A DNA stretch of 64,000 nt from assembly GCF_902460355.1 (NCBI RefSeq), contig NZ_CABPTO010000003.1, positions 1 through 64,000 on the forward strand. The letters are read 5' to 3'. Shown here one piece after another: positions 1-8,846 of this stretch. Origin of the DNA: Streptococcus sp. Marseille-P6264 (lineage in GTDB: Bacteria; Bacillota; Bacilli; Lactobacillales; Streptococcaceae). Position numbers and translations under genes: made by a program. Below the pieces are notes generated by a model. That model worked only from the letters and a program-made list of their open reading frames with translations, was not told where the DNA came from and did no database searches. Numbering within the stretch: position 1 is the first letter of the stretch; every line of letters begins with the position of its first letter.

Positions 1-1
1 A

Positions 2-1530
2 ACAAGTGCAAGCACATCTGCGTCAGTGAGCACAAGCCAATCTGTCTCAGTAAGTGCGAGCACCTCTGCGTCAGTGAGCGCAAGCCAATCTGTCTCAGTA
101 AGTGCAAGTGCTTCAGCATCCGTAAGCCTGAGTCAATCCGTTTCAGCAAGTGAATCAGCTTCAGCCTCATTGAGCACCAGCCAGTCAGTTTCAACAAGTG
201 AATCAGCTTCAACGTCATTGAGCTTGAGCCAGTCAGTCTCAGTAAGTGCCAGTGCTTCAGCTTTGTTGAGCTTGAGTCAATCGGCTTCAACAAGTGCAAG
301 TGCTTCAGCATCATTGAGCTTGAGCCAGTCAGTTTCAACAAGTGAATCAGCTTCAACCTCAATGAGCGCAAGCCAGTCTGTATCAGTAAGTGCCAGTGCT
401 TCAGCGTCAATGAGCTTGAGTCAATCAGTCTCAACAAGTGAATCAGCTTCAACGTCATTGAGCGGTAGCCAGTCAGTCTCAGTGAGTGCAAGTGCCTCAG
501 CATCAGTAAGCCTGAGTCAATCCGTTTCAGCAAGTGAATCAGCTTCAACCTCATTGAGCACCAGCCAGTCAGTTTCAACAAGTGAATCAGCTTCAACGTC
601 ATTGAGCTTGAGCCAGTCAGTCTCAGTAAGTGCCAGTGCTTCAGCTTCGTTGAGTTTGAGTCAATCTGTCTCAGTGAGCAACAGTGCCTCAGCGTCACTG
701 AGCTTGAGTCAATCTGTCTCATTAAGCGCAAGTGCCTCAGCATCAGTAAGTCTGAGCCAGTCAGTTTCAACAAGCGAGTCTGCTTCAGCGTCAATGAGCG
801 CAAGCCAGTCAGTCTCAGTAAGTGCAAGTGCTTCAGCATCAGTAAGCTTGAGCCAGTCAGTCTCAGCAAGTGCCTCAGCTTCGTTGAGCTTGAGTCAATC
901 AGTTTCAACAAGTGCAAGTGCCTCAACCTCATTGAGCTTGAGCCAGTCTGTATCAGCAAGCACAAGCGCTTCAGCATCATTGAGCTTGAGCCAGTCTGTC
1001 TCAACAAGTGAGTCAGCTTCAGCGTCAATGAGCTTGAGCCAATCAGTTTCAACAAGCGAGTCAGCTTCAGCGTCAATGAGCTTGAGCCAGTCCGTTTCAG
1101 CAAGTGCAAGTGCTTCAGCATCAGTAAGCTTGAGCCAGTCAGTCTCAGCAAGTGCCTCAGCTTCAACGTCATTGAGCACCAGCCAGTCTGTATCAGTAAG
1201 CACAAGTGCCTCAGCGTCAATGAGCTTGAGCCAGTCAGTCTCAGCAAGTGCCTCAGCTTCAACCTCATTGAGCACCAGCCAGTCTGTATCAGCAAGCGTA
1301 AGTGCTTCAGCATCAGTAAGCTTGAGCCAGTCAGTCTCAGCAAGTGCCTCAGCTTCAGCGTCATTGAGCCTGAGTCAATCAGTTTCAACAAGTGCAAGTG
1401 CCTCAGCTTCATTGAGCGCAAGCCAGTCTGTCTCAACAAGCGAGTCAGCTTCAGCGTCAATGAGCTTGAGTCAATCAGTTTCAGCAAGCGTAAGTGCCTC
1501 AGCGTCAATGAGCTTGAATCAATCAGTTTC
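2..1530 (+). repeat. Tandem 48-bp coding repeats (SRR region 1)
   Basis: Imperfect units of 48 bp (a few of 42 bp) encode the 16-residue serine repeat. Many neighbouring units are almost identical at DNA level, so this tract is prone to slipped-strand or recombinational length change and to assembly errors. The regular codon pattern also creates long spurious open frames on the minus strand. Confidence 0.85.
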
Positions 1531-2731
1531 AACAAGCACTAGCCTGAGCACAAGTCTAAGTGCCTCAATTAGTGCTTCAGATTCAGCAAGCACAAGTCTA
1601 AGTGCCTCAATTAGCGCTTCTGATTCAGCAAGCACAAGTTTGAGTACGAGTCTCAGTGCCTCACTCAGCGCGTCAGACTCAGCAAGCACAAGCCTGAGCA
1701 CGAGCCTCAGTGCCTCAATTAGCGCTTCAGATTCAGCAAGCACCAGCTTGAGTACGAGCCTCAGTGCCTCAATTAGTGCCTCAGATTCAACAAGCACCAG
1801 CCTGAGCACGAGCCTCAGTGCCTCACTCAGTGCGTCAGATTCAGCAAGCGTAAGTGTAAGTACATCTACATCGCTTAGTGATAGCCTTTCAAGTAGCTTG
1901 AGTACTAGTCTAAGTGCTTCAATCTCAGCAAGCGAGAGCGCATCGTCTTCTGTAAGCAGTAGTCAATCCGTCTCAGCGAACGAGAGCACTTCAGTGTCAT
2001 TGAGCGCTAGTGCGTCAGCTCTTGCAAGTGAAAATGATTTGGCATCACTGAGCGTAAGCGAATCTCTATCATCAAGCGCAAGCTTAAGCACCAGCGTATC
2101 GGCTTCAGTCAGTGCGTCAGATTCAGCAAGCGTAAGTGTAAGTACCTCTACATCACTTAGCAATAGCCTTTCAAGCAGCTTGAGTACAAGTATGTCACAG
2201 GAGTCAAACTCATTCAGCTATAGTAAGGGTGATCCAACCAGCGAGTCTAAGCCAGAGTTTAACTTGCCAAGCTACCTAGCATCTGTAAGTGCAAGTACTT
2301 CAGCTTCTGTAAGTGATAGTCAGTCTATCTCTATTTCATTGAGTACAAGTGCAAGCATTTCAGGATCAATCAGTGCCAGTCATGCTATTGCTGACGATTC
2401 ACTTTCAGCAAGTGCTTACTTGAGCATGAGTGTCTCTGCTTCATTGAGCACATCCGCAAGTGTGTCACTGAGTGATAGCGCAAGCATCTCTACTAGTCTG
2501 TTTGAAAGTGCATCTGTATCTAGTGCTACAAATCATTCTCAAGCACCTAAGCCACAGCCTGCACAACCAGAAAAAGTTAAGGTTACTCCAAATGCTAAAG
2601 CTTTACCAAATACAGGAACTGCCAATAATCCATTAGCAGCTCTTGGATTGGGAATAGCAACTTGGGCATCAGCCTTTCTCAAGAACAAAAAGAAGAAAGA
2701 ATCCGCATCTGATGTCAATTTGGAAGACTAA
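2..2731 (+). CDS. Serine-rich repeat LPXTG surface adhesin, 3' part only
   Basis: The reading frame is open from base 2, so the gene starts upstream of the window and only the C-terminal part (about 909 residues) is seen. Nearly all of it is alternating Ser with Ala, Thr, Val, Leu or Glu. It holds about 30 units of 16 (sometimes 14) residues built on [15 protein letters not shown], then units of about 18 residues with SASDSAS, then a less regular serine-rich stretch. It ends in a Pro/Lys linker, LPNTG, a hydrophobic segment and a KNKKKK tail, the sortase A anchor signal. Family knowledge: such proteins are usually O-glycosylated adhesins exported by the accessory Sec system. No gtf or secA2/secY2 genes follow it here, and its signal peptide and binding region lie outside the window, so ligand and export route are unknown. 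Confidence 0.9.
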   Translation, partial: TSASTSASVSTSQSVSVSASTSASVSASQSVSVSASASASVSLSQSVSASESASASLSTSQSVSTSESASTSLSLSQSVSVSASASALLSLSQSASTSASASASLSLSQSVSTSESASTSMSASQSVSVSASASASMSLSQSVSTSESASTSLSGSQSVSVSASASASVSLSQSVSASESASTSLSTSQSVSTSESASTSLSLSQSVSVSASASASLSLSQSVSVSNSASASLSLSQSVSLSASASASVSLSQSVSTSESASASMSASQSVSVSASASASVSLSQSVSASASASLSLSQSVSTSASASTSLSLSQSVSASTSASASLSLSQSVSTSESASASMSLSQSVSTSESASASMSLSQSVSASASASASVSLSQSVSASASASTSLSTSQSVSVSTSASASMSLSQSVSASASASTSLSTSQSVSASVSASASVSLSQSVSASASASASLSLSQSVSTSASASASLSASQSVSTSESASASMSLSQSVSASVSASASMSLNQSVSTSTSLSTSLSASISASDSASTSLSASISASDSASTSLSTSLSASLSASDSASTSLSTSLSASISASDSASTSLSTSLSASISASDSTSTSLSTSLSASLSASDSASVSVSTSTSLSDSLSSSLSTSLSASISASESASSSVSSSQSVSANESTSVSLSASASALASENDLASLSVSESLSSSASLSTSVSASVSASDSASVSVSTSTSLSNSLSSSLSTSMSQESNSFSYSKGDPTSESKPEFNLPSYLASVSASTSASVSDSQSISISLSTSASISGSISASHAIADDSLSASAYLSMSVSASLSTSASVSLSDSASISTSLFESASVSSATNHSQAPKPQPAQPEKVKVTPNAKALPNTGTANNPLAALGLGIATWASAFLKNKKKKESASDVNLED
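1531..1850 (+). repeat. Tandem ~54-bp coding repeats (SRR region 2)
   Basis: A second repeat type follows the 48-bp units and encodes about 18 residues with the core [17 protein letters not shown]. Five to six copies are recognisable. The change in unit shows that the array grew from two separate seeds. Confidence 0.7.
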
Positions 2732-2779
2732 TCTTAAAACCTAGCTAAAATGATACCAGCACTTTAGCGATGGAACGTA

Positions 2780-2814
2780 AATCCCAGATAGCCTATGGCT
2801 ATCTGGGATTTTTG
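2780..2814 (+). terminator. Rho-independent terminator of the SRR gene
   Basis: A perfect 14-bp stem (AATCCCAGATAGCC with its complement, three-base loop TAT) is followed by a short T run. It lies about 50 bp after the stop codon. Confidence 0.9.
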
Positions 2815-3055
2815 CTCTTTGCATGTATAGAATGTGAGTTATGCTGAGATAAAAGATAAACTGGGCAATTTAGATGTTTTGAGCCTGATCCTAGAAAGCG
2901 GTGAATGAAGCTAAATATTTTGAAATTTAGCTCTTCCTGCTTGTCTTTTATTGTGGTGAGAGGGCCTTGCCGCCTGTTCTAGTTTGCTCTTGAGTATGAA
3001 GAAAATAAAAGTTTTAAAATTAGCAAAAATAATTCGATTCTTTTTCAGAAAAGGC

Positions 3056-3084
3056 TTGTGAGATTAGGCTGGATGTTTTAAAAT
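3056..3084 (+). promoter_or_regulatory. Promoter of the Na/Pi transporter gene
   Basis: TTGTGA (3056-3061), a 17-bp spacer and TAAAAT (3079-3084) stand 43 bp before the start codon. The rest of the 396-bp gap between the adhesin and this gene (2815-3055) shows no ORF or repeat that I can support. Confidence 0.5.
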
Positions 3085-3127
3085 AGTATAGGAGATTATC
3101 CGCTATTTATTTTTCGGAGGAAAAGAA

Positions 3128-4759
3128 ATGTCCATTAATTGGCAAGAAATTATATTTAGCTTTTTAGGAGGCTTGGGGCTGTTCCTATACAGTATTCGTA
3201 TGATGGGAGACGGCTTGCAGCAGGCAGCGGGAGACCGTCTGCGCTATTTCATTGATAAATACACAAGCAATCCTTTTTTAGGTGTGCTAGTTGGGATTGG
3301 AATGACAGCCCTGATCCAGTCTAGTTCAGGTGTGACAGTGATCACAGTTGGTCTGGTGAGTGCGGGGCTGTTGACCCTGCGTCAGGCTATCGGGATTGTC
3401 ATGGGGGCCAATATTGGTACGACCGTGACTTCCTTCATCATTGGTTTTAAGTTGGGTGATTACGCCCTGCCCTTGCTCTTTGTCGGTGCGGTTTGCCTCT
3501 TTTTCACAAAGAATCGCTCAGTGAACAATGTCGGGCGCATCCTCTTTGGTGTCGGCGGGATCTTTTTTGCCCTCAATCTCATGAGCGGAGCCATGGAGCC
3601 TCTCAAAGACTTGCAAGTCTTTCGAGACTATATGGTTCAGCTGAGCAAAAATCCAGTCTTAGGTGTCTTTGTCGGAACGGGCTTGACCCTGCTCATTCAA
3701 GCATCTTCGGCGACCATTGGGATTCTGCAAAATCTCTATGCCAGTAATCTCATTGATCTACAAGGAGCTTTACCAGTCCTCTTTGGTGACAATATCGGAA
3801 CGACGATTACAGCGATCATTGCTTCCTTGGGGGCTAATATCGCAGCCAAGCGTGTCGCTGGAGCCCATGTGGCCTTTAACGTTGTGGGAACAGTCATCTG
3901 TATGATCTTCCTGCTACCTTTCACATCACTGATTCAGTGGTTTCAGACAGCCTTGCATTTGTCACCAGAAATGACGATTGCCTTTGCCCATGGAACCTTT
4001 AATATTACCAATACCATTATCCAGTTTCCTTTTATCGGCCTCTTAGCTTATTTGGTTACCAAGCTGATTCCGGGTGAAGATGAAACTGTTAAATACGAAT
4101 CTCTCTACCTTGATACGATCTTGATTGACCAAGCGCCATCATTGGCTTTGGGAAATGCTAAAAAGGAACTCCTTCACTTGGGTGGCTACGCGGCTAAATC
4201 TTTCGAATTGGCCTATGATTATATTATTAACTACGAAGAAAAATCAGCTGAGAAGGGCCATAAGACTGAGGAAGCCATCAATGCCATTGATGATGAATTG
4301 ACTCGCTACCTGATTGTCCTATCTGGTCAGCAGCTCAATCCAAAAGAGAGTGAAGTCTTGACCAGCATTCTGGACTCTAGTCGTGATTTGGAGAGAATCG
4401 GTGACCACTCAGAAGCTTTGCTGAATTTGACAGACTACTTGCACCGTAAGAAAGTGGAATTTTCACCAGCTGCCTTAGCAGAGTTGGAAAACATTTATCA
4501 ACTGACCTTGGACTTTATCAAAGAAGCTTTGACTTCTGTGGAAACAAATGATGTGGAATTGGCCAACACTTTAGAAGCCAAGCATGCAGCTATTGACAAG
4601 CTAGAACGCAGCTTGCGCAAGACTCACATTGCCCGTCTCAACAAGGGAGAATGTACACCTCAGGCTGGGGTCAACTTCATCGATATTATTTCCCACTATA
4701 CCAGAGTTGCTGACCACGCCATGAATTTGGCTGAGAAAGTACAGATGGAACAAATTTAA
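3128..4759 (+). CDS. Na+/phosphate cotransporter family protein with PhoU-like tail
   Basis: 543 residues. The N-terminal ~310 residues are hydrophobic and carry the duplicated family motif: ALIQSSSGVT near residue 62 and LLIQASSATI near residue 188, each followed by a glycine-rich GANIGTT or GDNIGTT segment. These are the two inverted NaPi-II repeats that form the phosphate and sodium path. Residues ~340-543 form a helical PhoU-like domain (RDLERIGDHSE, RVADHAMNLAE), as in the bacterial two-domain members of about this length. The likely role is sodium-coupled phosphate uptake at the membrane. A good GGAGG ribosome site precedes the ATG. It appears to be transcribed alone. The exact substrate has not been shown for most streptococcal members. 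Confidence 0.88.
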   Translation: MSINWQEIIFSFLGGLGLFLYSIRMMGDGLQQAAGDRLRYFIDKYTSNPFLGVLVGIGMTALIQSSSGVTVITVGLVSAGLLTLRQAIGIVMGANIGTTVTSFIIGFKLGDYALPLLFVGAVCLFFTKNRSVNNVGRILFGVGGIFFALNLMSGAMEPLKDLQVFRDYMVQLSKNPVLGVFVGTGLTLLIQASSATIGILQNLYASNLIDLQGALPVLFGDNIGTTITAIIASLGANIAAKRVAGAHVAFNVVGTVICMIFLLPFTSLIQWFQTALHLSPEMTIAFAHGTFNITNTIIQFPFIGLLAYLVTKLIPGEDETVKYESLYLDTILIDQAPSLALGNAKKELLHLGGYAAKSFELAYDYIINYEEKSAEKGHKTEEAINAIDDELTRYLIVLSGQQLNPKESEVLTSILDSSRDLERIGDHSEALLNLTDYLHRKKVEFSPAALAELENIYQLTLDFIKEALTSVETNDVELANTLEAKHAAIDKLERSLRKTHIARLNKGECTPQAGVNFIDIISHYTRVADHAMNLAEKVQMEQI

Positions 4760-4767
4760 AACAGAAA

Positions 4768-4942
4768 GAGGCTGGGACAAAAGTCCTAGCCTCTCAATTG
4801 TCTTTGGATTGTCGAGCAAGGCGCAGTGGTTGAGTGGGCTCTACTACGCTGATTTCATCAGCTTTTACAGTCCTACTCAACTGTGCGGAGGTGGAACGAC
4901 GAAATCGAATTCTAACGAATTACCGATTTCTGTTCCACTCTC
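4768..4942 (+). repeat. 175-bp three-hairpin intergenic repeat, copy 1
   Basis: It starts GAGGCTGGGACAAAAGT and ends with the complement of GAGAGTGGAACAGAAAT, imperfect terminal inverted repeats. The left end folds as GAGGCT-GGAC/GTCC-AGCCTC, the middle as GTTGAGT...ACTCAAC with an inner GCTGAT/ATCAGC, and the right end as GTGG.AC...GT.CCAC. The same element of nearly identical length is at 18837-19011 (same strand), 51404-51578 and 51934-52109 (opposite strand). No protein is likely; the short open frames in it are not conserved between copies. Confidence 0.85.
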
Positions 4943-4995
4943 TTTTCTTGATTTAAATAATATAATAAATTTTTTCAAAAAAGAGGTATAGACCA

Positions 4996-5024
4996 TTTAC
5001 AAATAAAATAGAAAGCGTTATAAT
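4996..5024 (+). promoter_or_regulatory. nagA promoter
   Basis: TTTACA (4996-5001), 17-bp spacer, TATAAT (5019-5024). The -10 overlaps TAGAAAGCGTTATAA, which fits the catabolite-control cre consensus with two mismatches, so CcpA control is possible but weakly supported. Confidence 0.7.
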
Positions 5025-5060
5025 AGAGTCAATAGAAATAGAACAAGGGGAGGCAGTCAG

Positions 5061-6227
5061 ATGCCTAAATATATAAAAGCCGATCAGTTCTTCTATCCTC
5101 AAGGAATTCGCAAGGGTGGATTTTTGGAAGTGATTGATGGAAAATTTGGAAAATTAGTACAGGAAGTCCCTGCGGATGCGGAAGTGGTGGATTACACAGG
5201 CTACTCTGTCGCACCGGGTCTGGTGGATACCCATATCCATGGTTTTGGTGGGGTCGATGTCATGGACAATAACATCGAAGGTACCCTTCATACCATGAGC
5301 GAAGGACTTTTGACGACTGGGGTGACCAGTTTCCTGCCGACCACGCTGACATCATCTTACGAGCAACTCCTAGCTGTGACAGAAAATATCGGTGCGCGCT
5401 ATCAAGAAGCAAGTGGTGCTAAGATTCGTGGTCTATACTTTGAAGGGCCTTACTTCACTGAAAAGTACAAGGGTGCCCAAAACCCAGCCTACATGAAGGA
5501 TCCTCGTATGGATGAATTTCGTGCTTGGAAAAAGGCAGCCAATGGTCTGTTAAATAAGATTGCTTTGGCACCTGAGCGTGAGGGCGTGGAAGAATTTGTC
5601 CGCACCATCACTGATGAAGGTGTGACAGTTGCTCTGGGGCACTCTGATGCGACCTATGATGAAGCTAAGGCGGCAGTAGAAGCAGGAGCTAGTGTCTGGG
5701 TGCATGCCTACAATGGTATGCGAGGCTTGACCCACCGGGAGCTAGGCATGGTTGGAGCTATGTACGAGTTGCCCCACACCTATGCAGAGCTGATTTGTGA
5801 TGGTCACCATGTAGATCCCAAGGCCTGTGATATTTTGCTCAAGCAAAAGGGCCATGAACATGTAGCCCTCATCACAGACTGTATGACTGCAGGTGGGCTG
5901 GAAGACGGCGACTATATGCTGGGGGAATTTCCAGTGGTGGTAGCCAATGGCACAGCTCGTCTCAAATCGACTGGCAACTTGGCAGGATCTATCTTACAGC
6001 TCAAGGATGGTCTGAAAAATGTGGTTGAGTGGGGTATTGCTAACCCTCATCAAGCAGTCATGATGGCCAGTCTTATCCCAGCAAAATCCGTCCACATCGA
6101 CGATGTCTGTGGCCAGATCAAGGAAGGCTACGATGCTGACTTTATCGTTCTGGACAAGGATTTGGAGCTGGTTGCTACTTATCTGGATGGCGAAAAGCGC
6201 TTTGAAGCTGCCTCCAGTGTTCTTTAA
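5061..6227 (+). CDS. nagA: N-acetylglucosamine-6-phosphate deacetylase
   Basis: 388 residues, full length for NagA. The enzyme removes acetate from GlcNAc-6-phosphate to give glucosamine-6-phosphate, feeding amino sugars into glycolysis and wall synthesis. Amidohydrolase features are visible: THIHGFGG near residue 58, the metal-ligand glutamate in YFEGPYF near residue 130, GHSDATYDEA, VHAYNGM and the catalytic aspartate in LITDCMTAGG near residue 272. The ATG follows a GGGGAGG ribosome site. It is a single-gene unit with its own promoter and terminator. The identification is secure. Confidence 0.95.
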   Translation: MPKYIKADQFFYPQGIRKGGFLEVIDGKFGKLVQEVPADAEVVDYTGYSVAPGLVDTHIHGFGGVDVMDNNIEGTLHTMSEGLLTTGVTSFLPTTLTSSYEQLLAVTENIGARYQEASGAKIRGLYFEGPYFTEKYKGAQNPAYMKDPRMDEFRAWKKAANGLLNKIALAPEREGVEEFVRTITDEGVTVALGHSDATYDEAKAAVEAGASVWVHAYNGMRGLTHRELGMVGAMYELPHTYAELICDGHHVDPKACDILLKQKGHEHVALITDCMTAGGLEDGDYMLGEFPVVVANGTARLKSTGNLAGSILQLKDGLKNVVEWGIANPHQAVMMASLIPAKSVHIDDVCGQIKEGYDADFIVLDKDLELVATYLDGEKRFEAASSVL

Positions 6228-6249
6228 TTGAGTCTCCTTATATTTTTAG

Positions 6250-6276
6250 AAAGGATGGGGTAACCTGTCCTTTTTA
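6250..6276 (+). terminator. nagA terminator
   Basis: Stem AAAGGATGGG with CCTGTCCTTT (some G-T pairs), loop GTAA, ends in a run of T. Confidence 0.75.
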
Positions 6277-6408
6277 ATGTGGAGTTACTGACTTTTCCCT
6301 AGGATTTGCTAGAGGGACTTAGGCAAAGCTAGAATGGTTGGCGCAATTAAAAAGTCTCTGAGATATTTTTCTTAACAGATGGTAGGGCTTTCTCAATGAA
6401 AGAGAAGA

Positions 6409-6417
6409 TGTTATAAT
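6409..6417 (+). promoter_or_regulatory. Extended -10 promoter of the small membrane protein/reductase pair
   Basis: TGTTATAAT is a perfect TGn-TATAAT extended -10. The -35 region is poor, which is usual for this promoter class. Confidence 0.65.
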
Positions 6418-6444
6418 AGGGTTATCACAGACGAGGAGGACAGG

Positions 6445-6633
6445 ATGAAAAAGATTGATTATAAATTTATGGGAATGGGCTTGGTGTTCCTCTTCTTTGG
6501 ACTGCTACTGCATCGTTTCTTGATATTTATTGCTGGGCTGGCCTTTATCATTTACAGCTTTTTCAGCCGAGGTATGGCTCCAACCAAGGAAAATATCTTT
6601 AAGCCAAAATTAGCCAAAAGAAAGAAAAAATAA
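6445..6633 (+). CDS. Small membrane protein, 62 residues, unknown function
   Basis: MKKIDYKF is followed by one or two hydrophobic helices (residues ~9-40) and a strongly basic tail (KPKLAKRKKK). The ribosome site GAGGA lies at a good distance from the ATG. It stops 11 bp before the aldo/keto reductase start, so the two are probably cotranscribed from the promoter at 6409-6417. I recognise no family; the positive-inside tail predicts a cytoplasmic C-terminus. Confidence 0.7.
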   Translation: MKKIDYKFMGMGLVFLFFGLLLHRFLIFIAGLAFIIYSFFSRGMAPTKENIFKPKLAKRKKK

Positions 6634-6644
6634 GGAGAACAGAT

Positions 6645-7490
6645 ATGAAAAATTATACACTTAACAATGGCGTCAAGATCCCAGTCTTGGGCTTTGGTAC
6701 TTGGAAGGCTCAGGACGGAGAAGAGGCTTATCAGGCAGTCTTGGCTGCCCTTAAGGCTGGCTATCGCCACATTGATACAGCAGCTATCTATAAGAATGAA
6801 GAGAGTGTCGGTCGGGCAATTAAAGACAGCGGCATTCCGCGTGAGGAGCTCTTCATCACCACCAAGCTCTGGAATAGCAAGCATACTTATGAAGAGGCCA
6901 TGGCAGCCTTTGACAGCTCTATGGAGCGGTTGGGGTTGGATTATCTGGATCTCTACCTTATCCACTGGCCAAATCCTAAGCCTTTACGAGAAGATGGAGC
7001 TTGGCAAAAGCGCAATGCAGAAGTTTGGCGGGCTATGGAAGACCTTTATCAAGCTGGTAAGATCCGAGCGATCGGCGTCAGCAATTTCCTGCCTCACCAC
7101 CTAGAGGCTCTGCTGGAAACAGCGCGCATCATTCCGGCTGTCAATCAAATCCGCCTAGCGCCAGGTGTCTATCAGACAGAGGCGGTGGACTTCTGCCGTG
7201 CCCATGATATCCTACTTGAAGCTTGGGGACCATTTGGCCAGGGCGAACTCTTTCAAAATCCAGCTGTGCAGGCGATAGCAGATAAGTATGGCAAGACCAT
7301 TGCCCAAATTGCTCTAGCTTGGAGCTTACAAGAAGGCTTCCTGCCCCTGCCTAAATCAGTCACTCCAAGTCGGATTGCTAGCAATCTGGATTGCTTTGAC
7401 ATCGAACTGAGTCCAGCTGACCTGGAAATTCTCAAAAATATCAGTGGTTTGGAAGGCGGAGCACCTAATCCAGATGGAGTGGATTTTTAA
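6645..7490 (+). CDS. Aldo/keto reductase (AKR5-like, 2,5-diketogluconate reductase type)
   Basis: 281 residues. NADPH-dependent reductase of small aldehydes and ketones. The catalytic tetrad is complete: Asp44 and Tyr49 in HIDTAAIYKNE, Lys74 in ITTKLW, His107 in LIHWPNP. The cofactor-binding segment PLPKSVTPSRIASN lies near residue 233. The physiological substrate cannot be read from sequence; methylglyoxal or similar carbonyls are typical for close relatives. It is second in a two-gene unit after the small membrane protein. Confidence 0.9.
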   Translation: MKNYTLNNGVKIPVLGFGTWKAQDGEEAYQAVLAALKAGYRHIDTAAIYKNEESVGRAIKDSGIPREELFITTKLWNSKHTYEEAMAAFDSSMERLGLDYLDLYLIHWPNPKPLREDGAWQKRNAEVWRAMEDLYQAGKIRAIGVSNFLPHHLEALLETARIIPAVNQIRLAPGVYQTEAVDFCRAHDILLEAWGPFGQGELFQNPAVQAIADKYGKTIAQIALAWSLQEGFLPLPKSVTPSRIASNLDCFDIELSPADLEILKNISGLEGGAPNPDGVDF

Positions 7491-7976
7491 TCGATAGACG
7501 GACATCTTTTTAATTGAAATCAAGCTACTTGATATCTTAGTTATTAGTCTTTAATGAAGTTTTATAGTGACCTAGGCCTCGAACCCTCTTTTCATTTCTA
7601 TTTATAAGACCCAACGCCCCTCGCTTATTTGTCGTCAAAAACAAGTGCTAGATGAGGGTCTCTCAAGAGACTATAGTTTCTTGAAAAGAAGAATTAGTTT
7701 TATAGGTTCTTTTGAAGATTCTAAGGGTATTGCTATTGCAGTTATACCGAATCGGAAGTTATGATTTTTTATCATAGGTTTAAAACAAAAGTATTGATAA
7801 AATATGGTTATAAAGCATAGTTGTCTATTTCGCTAACCTTGCTAATCTTATTAGTTCTCACAAAGATAAAAACTGTCCTCATTGGCACCAATAAGGGCGC
7901 TATTTTCGAATCATATAAATGAGTCCCTTTTGAATATTTCAAAAGGGGCTTATCAGTATTTGATAACTTAAAAGTA
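7491..7976 (+). other. Gene-free region
   Basis: No convincing ORF or RNA gene. A perfect 10-bp inverted repeat CCCTTTTGAA/TTCAAAAGGG with loop TAT (7925-7947) stands about 30 bp before the toxin promoter and could be an operator or a weak terminator. Around 7660-7765 there is a ~35-codon open stretch with no start, possibly decayed coding sequence. Confidence 0.5.
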
Positions 7977-8005
7977 TTTACTTTCAATAGCTTTTGAGTT
8001 ATAAT
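7977..8005 (+). promoter_or_regulatory. Promoter of the toxin-antitoxin pair
   Basis: TTTACT (7977-7982), 17-bp spacer, TATAAT (8000-8005). The ribosome site AAAGAGG and the GTG start follow within 25 bp. Confidence 0.7.
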
Positions 8006-8027
8006 AAATTCAAAAAGAGGATGCTTT

Positions 8028-8393
8028 GTGCACACTATTTATTTTTATAAAGATAAACATGGGAATCAACCAGTTTTGGACTATATGAAGGAGCTGGCTA
8101 GACTCAACAGCAAGGATAGCCGGATTAAACTCAACAAGCTCAATGACTATATCGAGCTCTTGAGTCAACAGGGAACTCGTGCTGGTGAGCCCTACATCAA
8201 GCATCTAGAGGCAGAGATTTGGGAATTACGACCATTACGGGATCGGATTTTGTTTGTGGCTTGGATAGATGGAAGCTTTGTCTTGCTGCACCACTTTGTC
8301 AAAAAGACGCAGAAGACACCTAGACGGGAGATTGAGAAGGCCAAACGAGAGTTGCAAGATTTGAAAGAAAGAGGGCTAAAAGATGAGGAATAG
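8028..8393 (+). CDS. higB: Toxin of a type II TA pair, RelE/HigB (Gp49-like) family
   Basis: 121 residues starting at GTG, chosen because AAAGAGG is 7 nt upstream; the ATG at 8021 is out of frame. The protein has the Gp49-like pattern: N-terminal [19 protein letters not shown], central [27 protein letters not shown] and [18 protein letters not shown] near the C-terminus. Family knowledge: HigB-like toxins are ribosome-dependent mRNA endonucleases. The toxin gene comes first and overlaps the antitoxin by 11 bp, the usual HigBA order. Activity here is inferred from family only. Confidence 0.85.
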   Translation: MHTIYFYKDKHGNQPVLDYMKELARLNSKDSRIKLNKLNDYIELLSQQGTRAGEPYIKHLEAEIWELRPLRDRILFVAWIDGSFVLLHHFVKKTQKTPRREIEKAKRELQDLKERGLKDEE

Positions 8394-8676
8394 TGCCATC
8401 GGTAGTAATTGGAAAGAAGTGAGAGCAGAGCTTTTCACCAAGGAAGAAATCCTAGAAAGTGATCTGCGAGTAGCGATTATGACAGAGCTGATCGAGGCCA
8501 GACATGAAAAAGGCATTAGTCAAAAGAAGCTTGAAGAACTCAGTGGGGTCAGTCAACCTGTCATCGCTCGAATGGAGACAGGAAAGACCAACCCTCAATT
8601 GGATACGGTATTGAAAGTATTAGCAAGCCTTGGCAAGACCCTAGTCGTCGTCCCACTAGAGCAAGAAAAGGTCTAA
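8383..8676 (+). CDS. higA: HigA-like antitoxin, XRE helix-turn-helix
   Basis: 97 residues. The helix-turn-helix lies at about residues 35-75 ([18 protein letters not shown], then [22 protein letters not shown]). It is expected to bind the toxin and repress the shared promoter at 7977-8005. Its start lies inside the toxin gene, which supports translational coupling. Confidence 0.87.
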   Translation: MRNSAIGSNWKEVRAELFTKEEILESDLRVAIMTELIEARHEKGISQKKLEELSGVSQPVIARMETGKTNPQLDTVLKVLASLGKTLVVVPLEQEKV

Positions 8677-8774
8677 TAGAAAGTAAGAAATAAATATTAG
8701 AGAAACAAGTCAAACTTACCAGAAGGTTTGACCAATCCCTGTCATAGAGCCAACTTAGATGCATTCTGATAAAT

Positions 8775-8823
8775 AACCACACCCCAATCGTTAGATTTTA
8801 AGTCTAACTTTTGGGGTGTGGTT
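8775..8823. terminator. Two-tier palindromic bidirectional terminator, copy 1 of a repeated family
   Basis: Outer arms AACCACACCCCAA/TTGGGGTGTGGTT, inner arms GTTAGA/TCTAAC, T run on the + side and A run on the - side. It separates higA from the convergent lactate oxidase gene. Related elements are at 13192-13246 and 31657-31711. Confidence 0.85.
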
Positions 8824-8846
8824 TTTATTTTAATCTGTTTTATTTA

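Noticed and set aside
895..2163. Long minus-strand open frames across the serine repeats
   Set aside because: They mirror the repeat codon pattern (runs of LxLxETDWLKL), have no ribosome sites and lie antisense to a clear gene.
4809..4991. Open frame overlapping the 175-bp repeat
   Set aside because: The frame is not kept in the other three copies; the element is explained by its hairpins.
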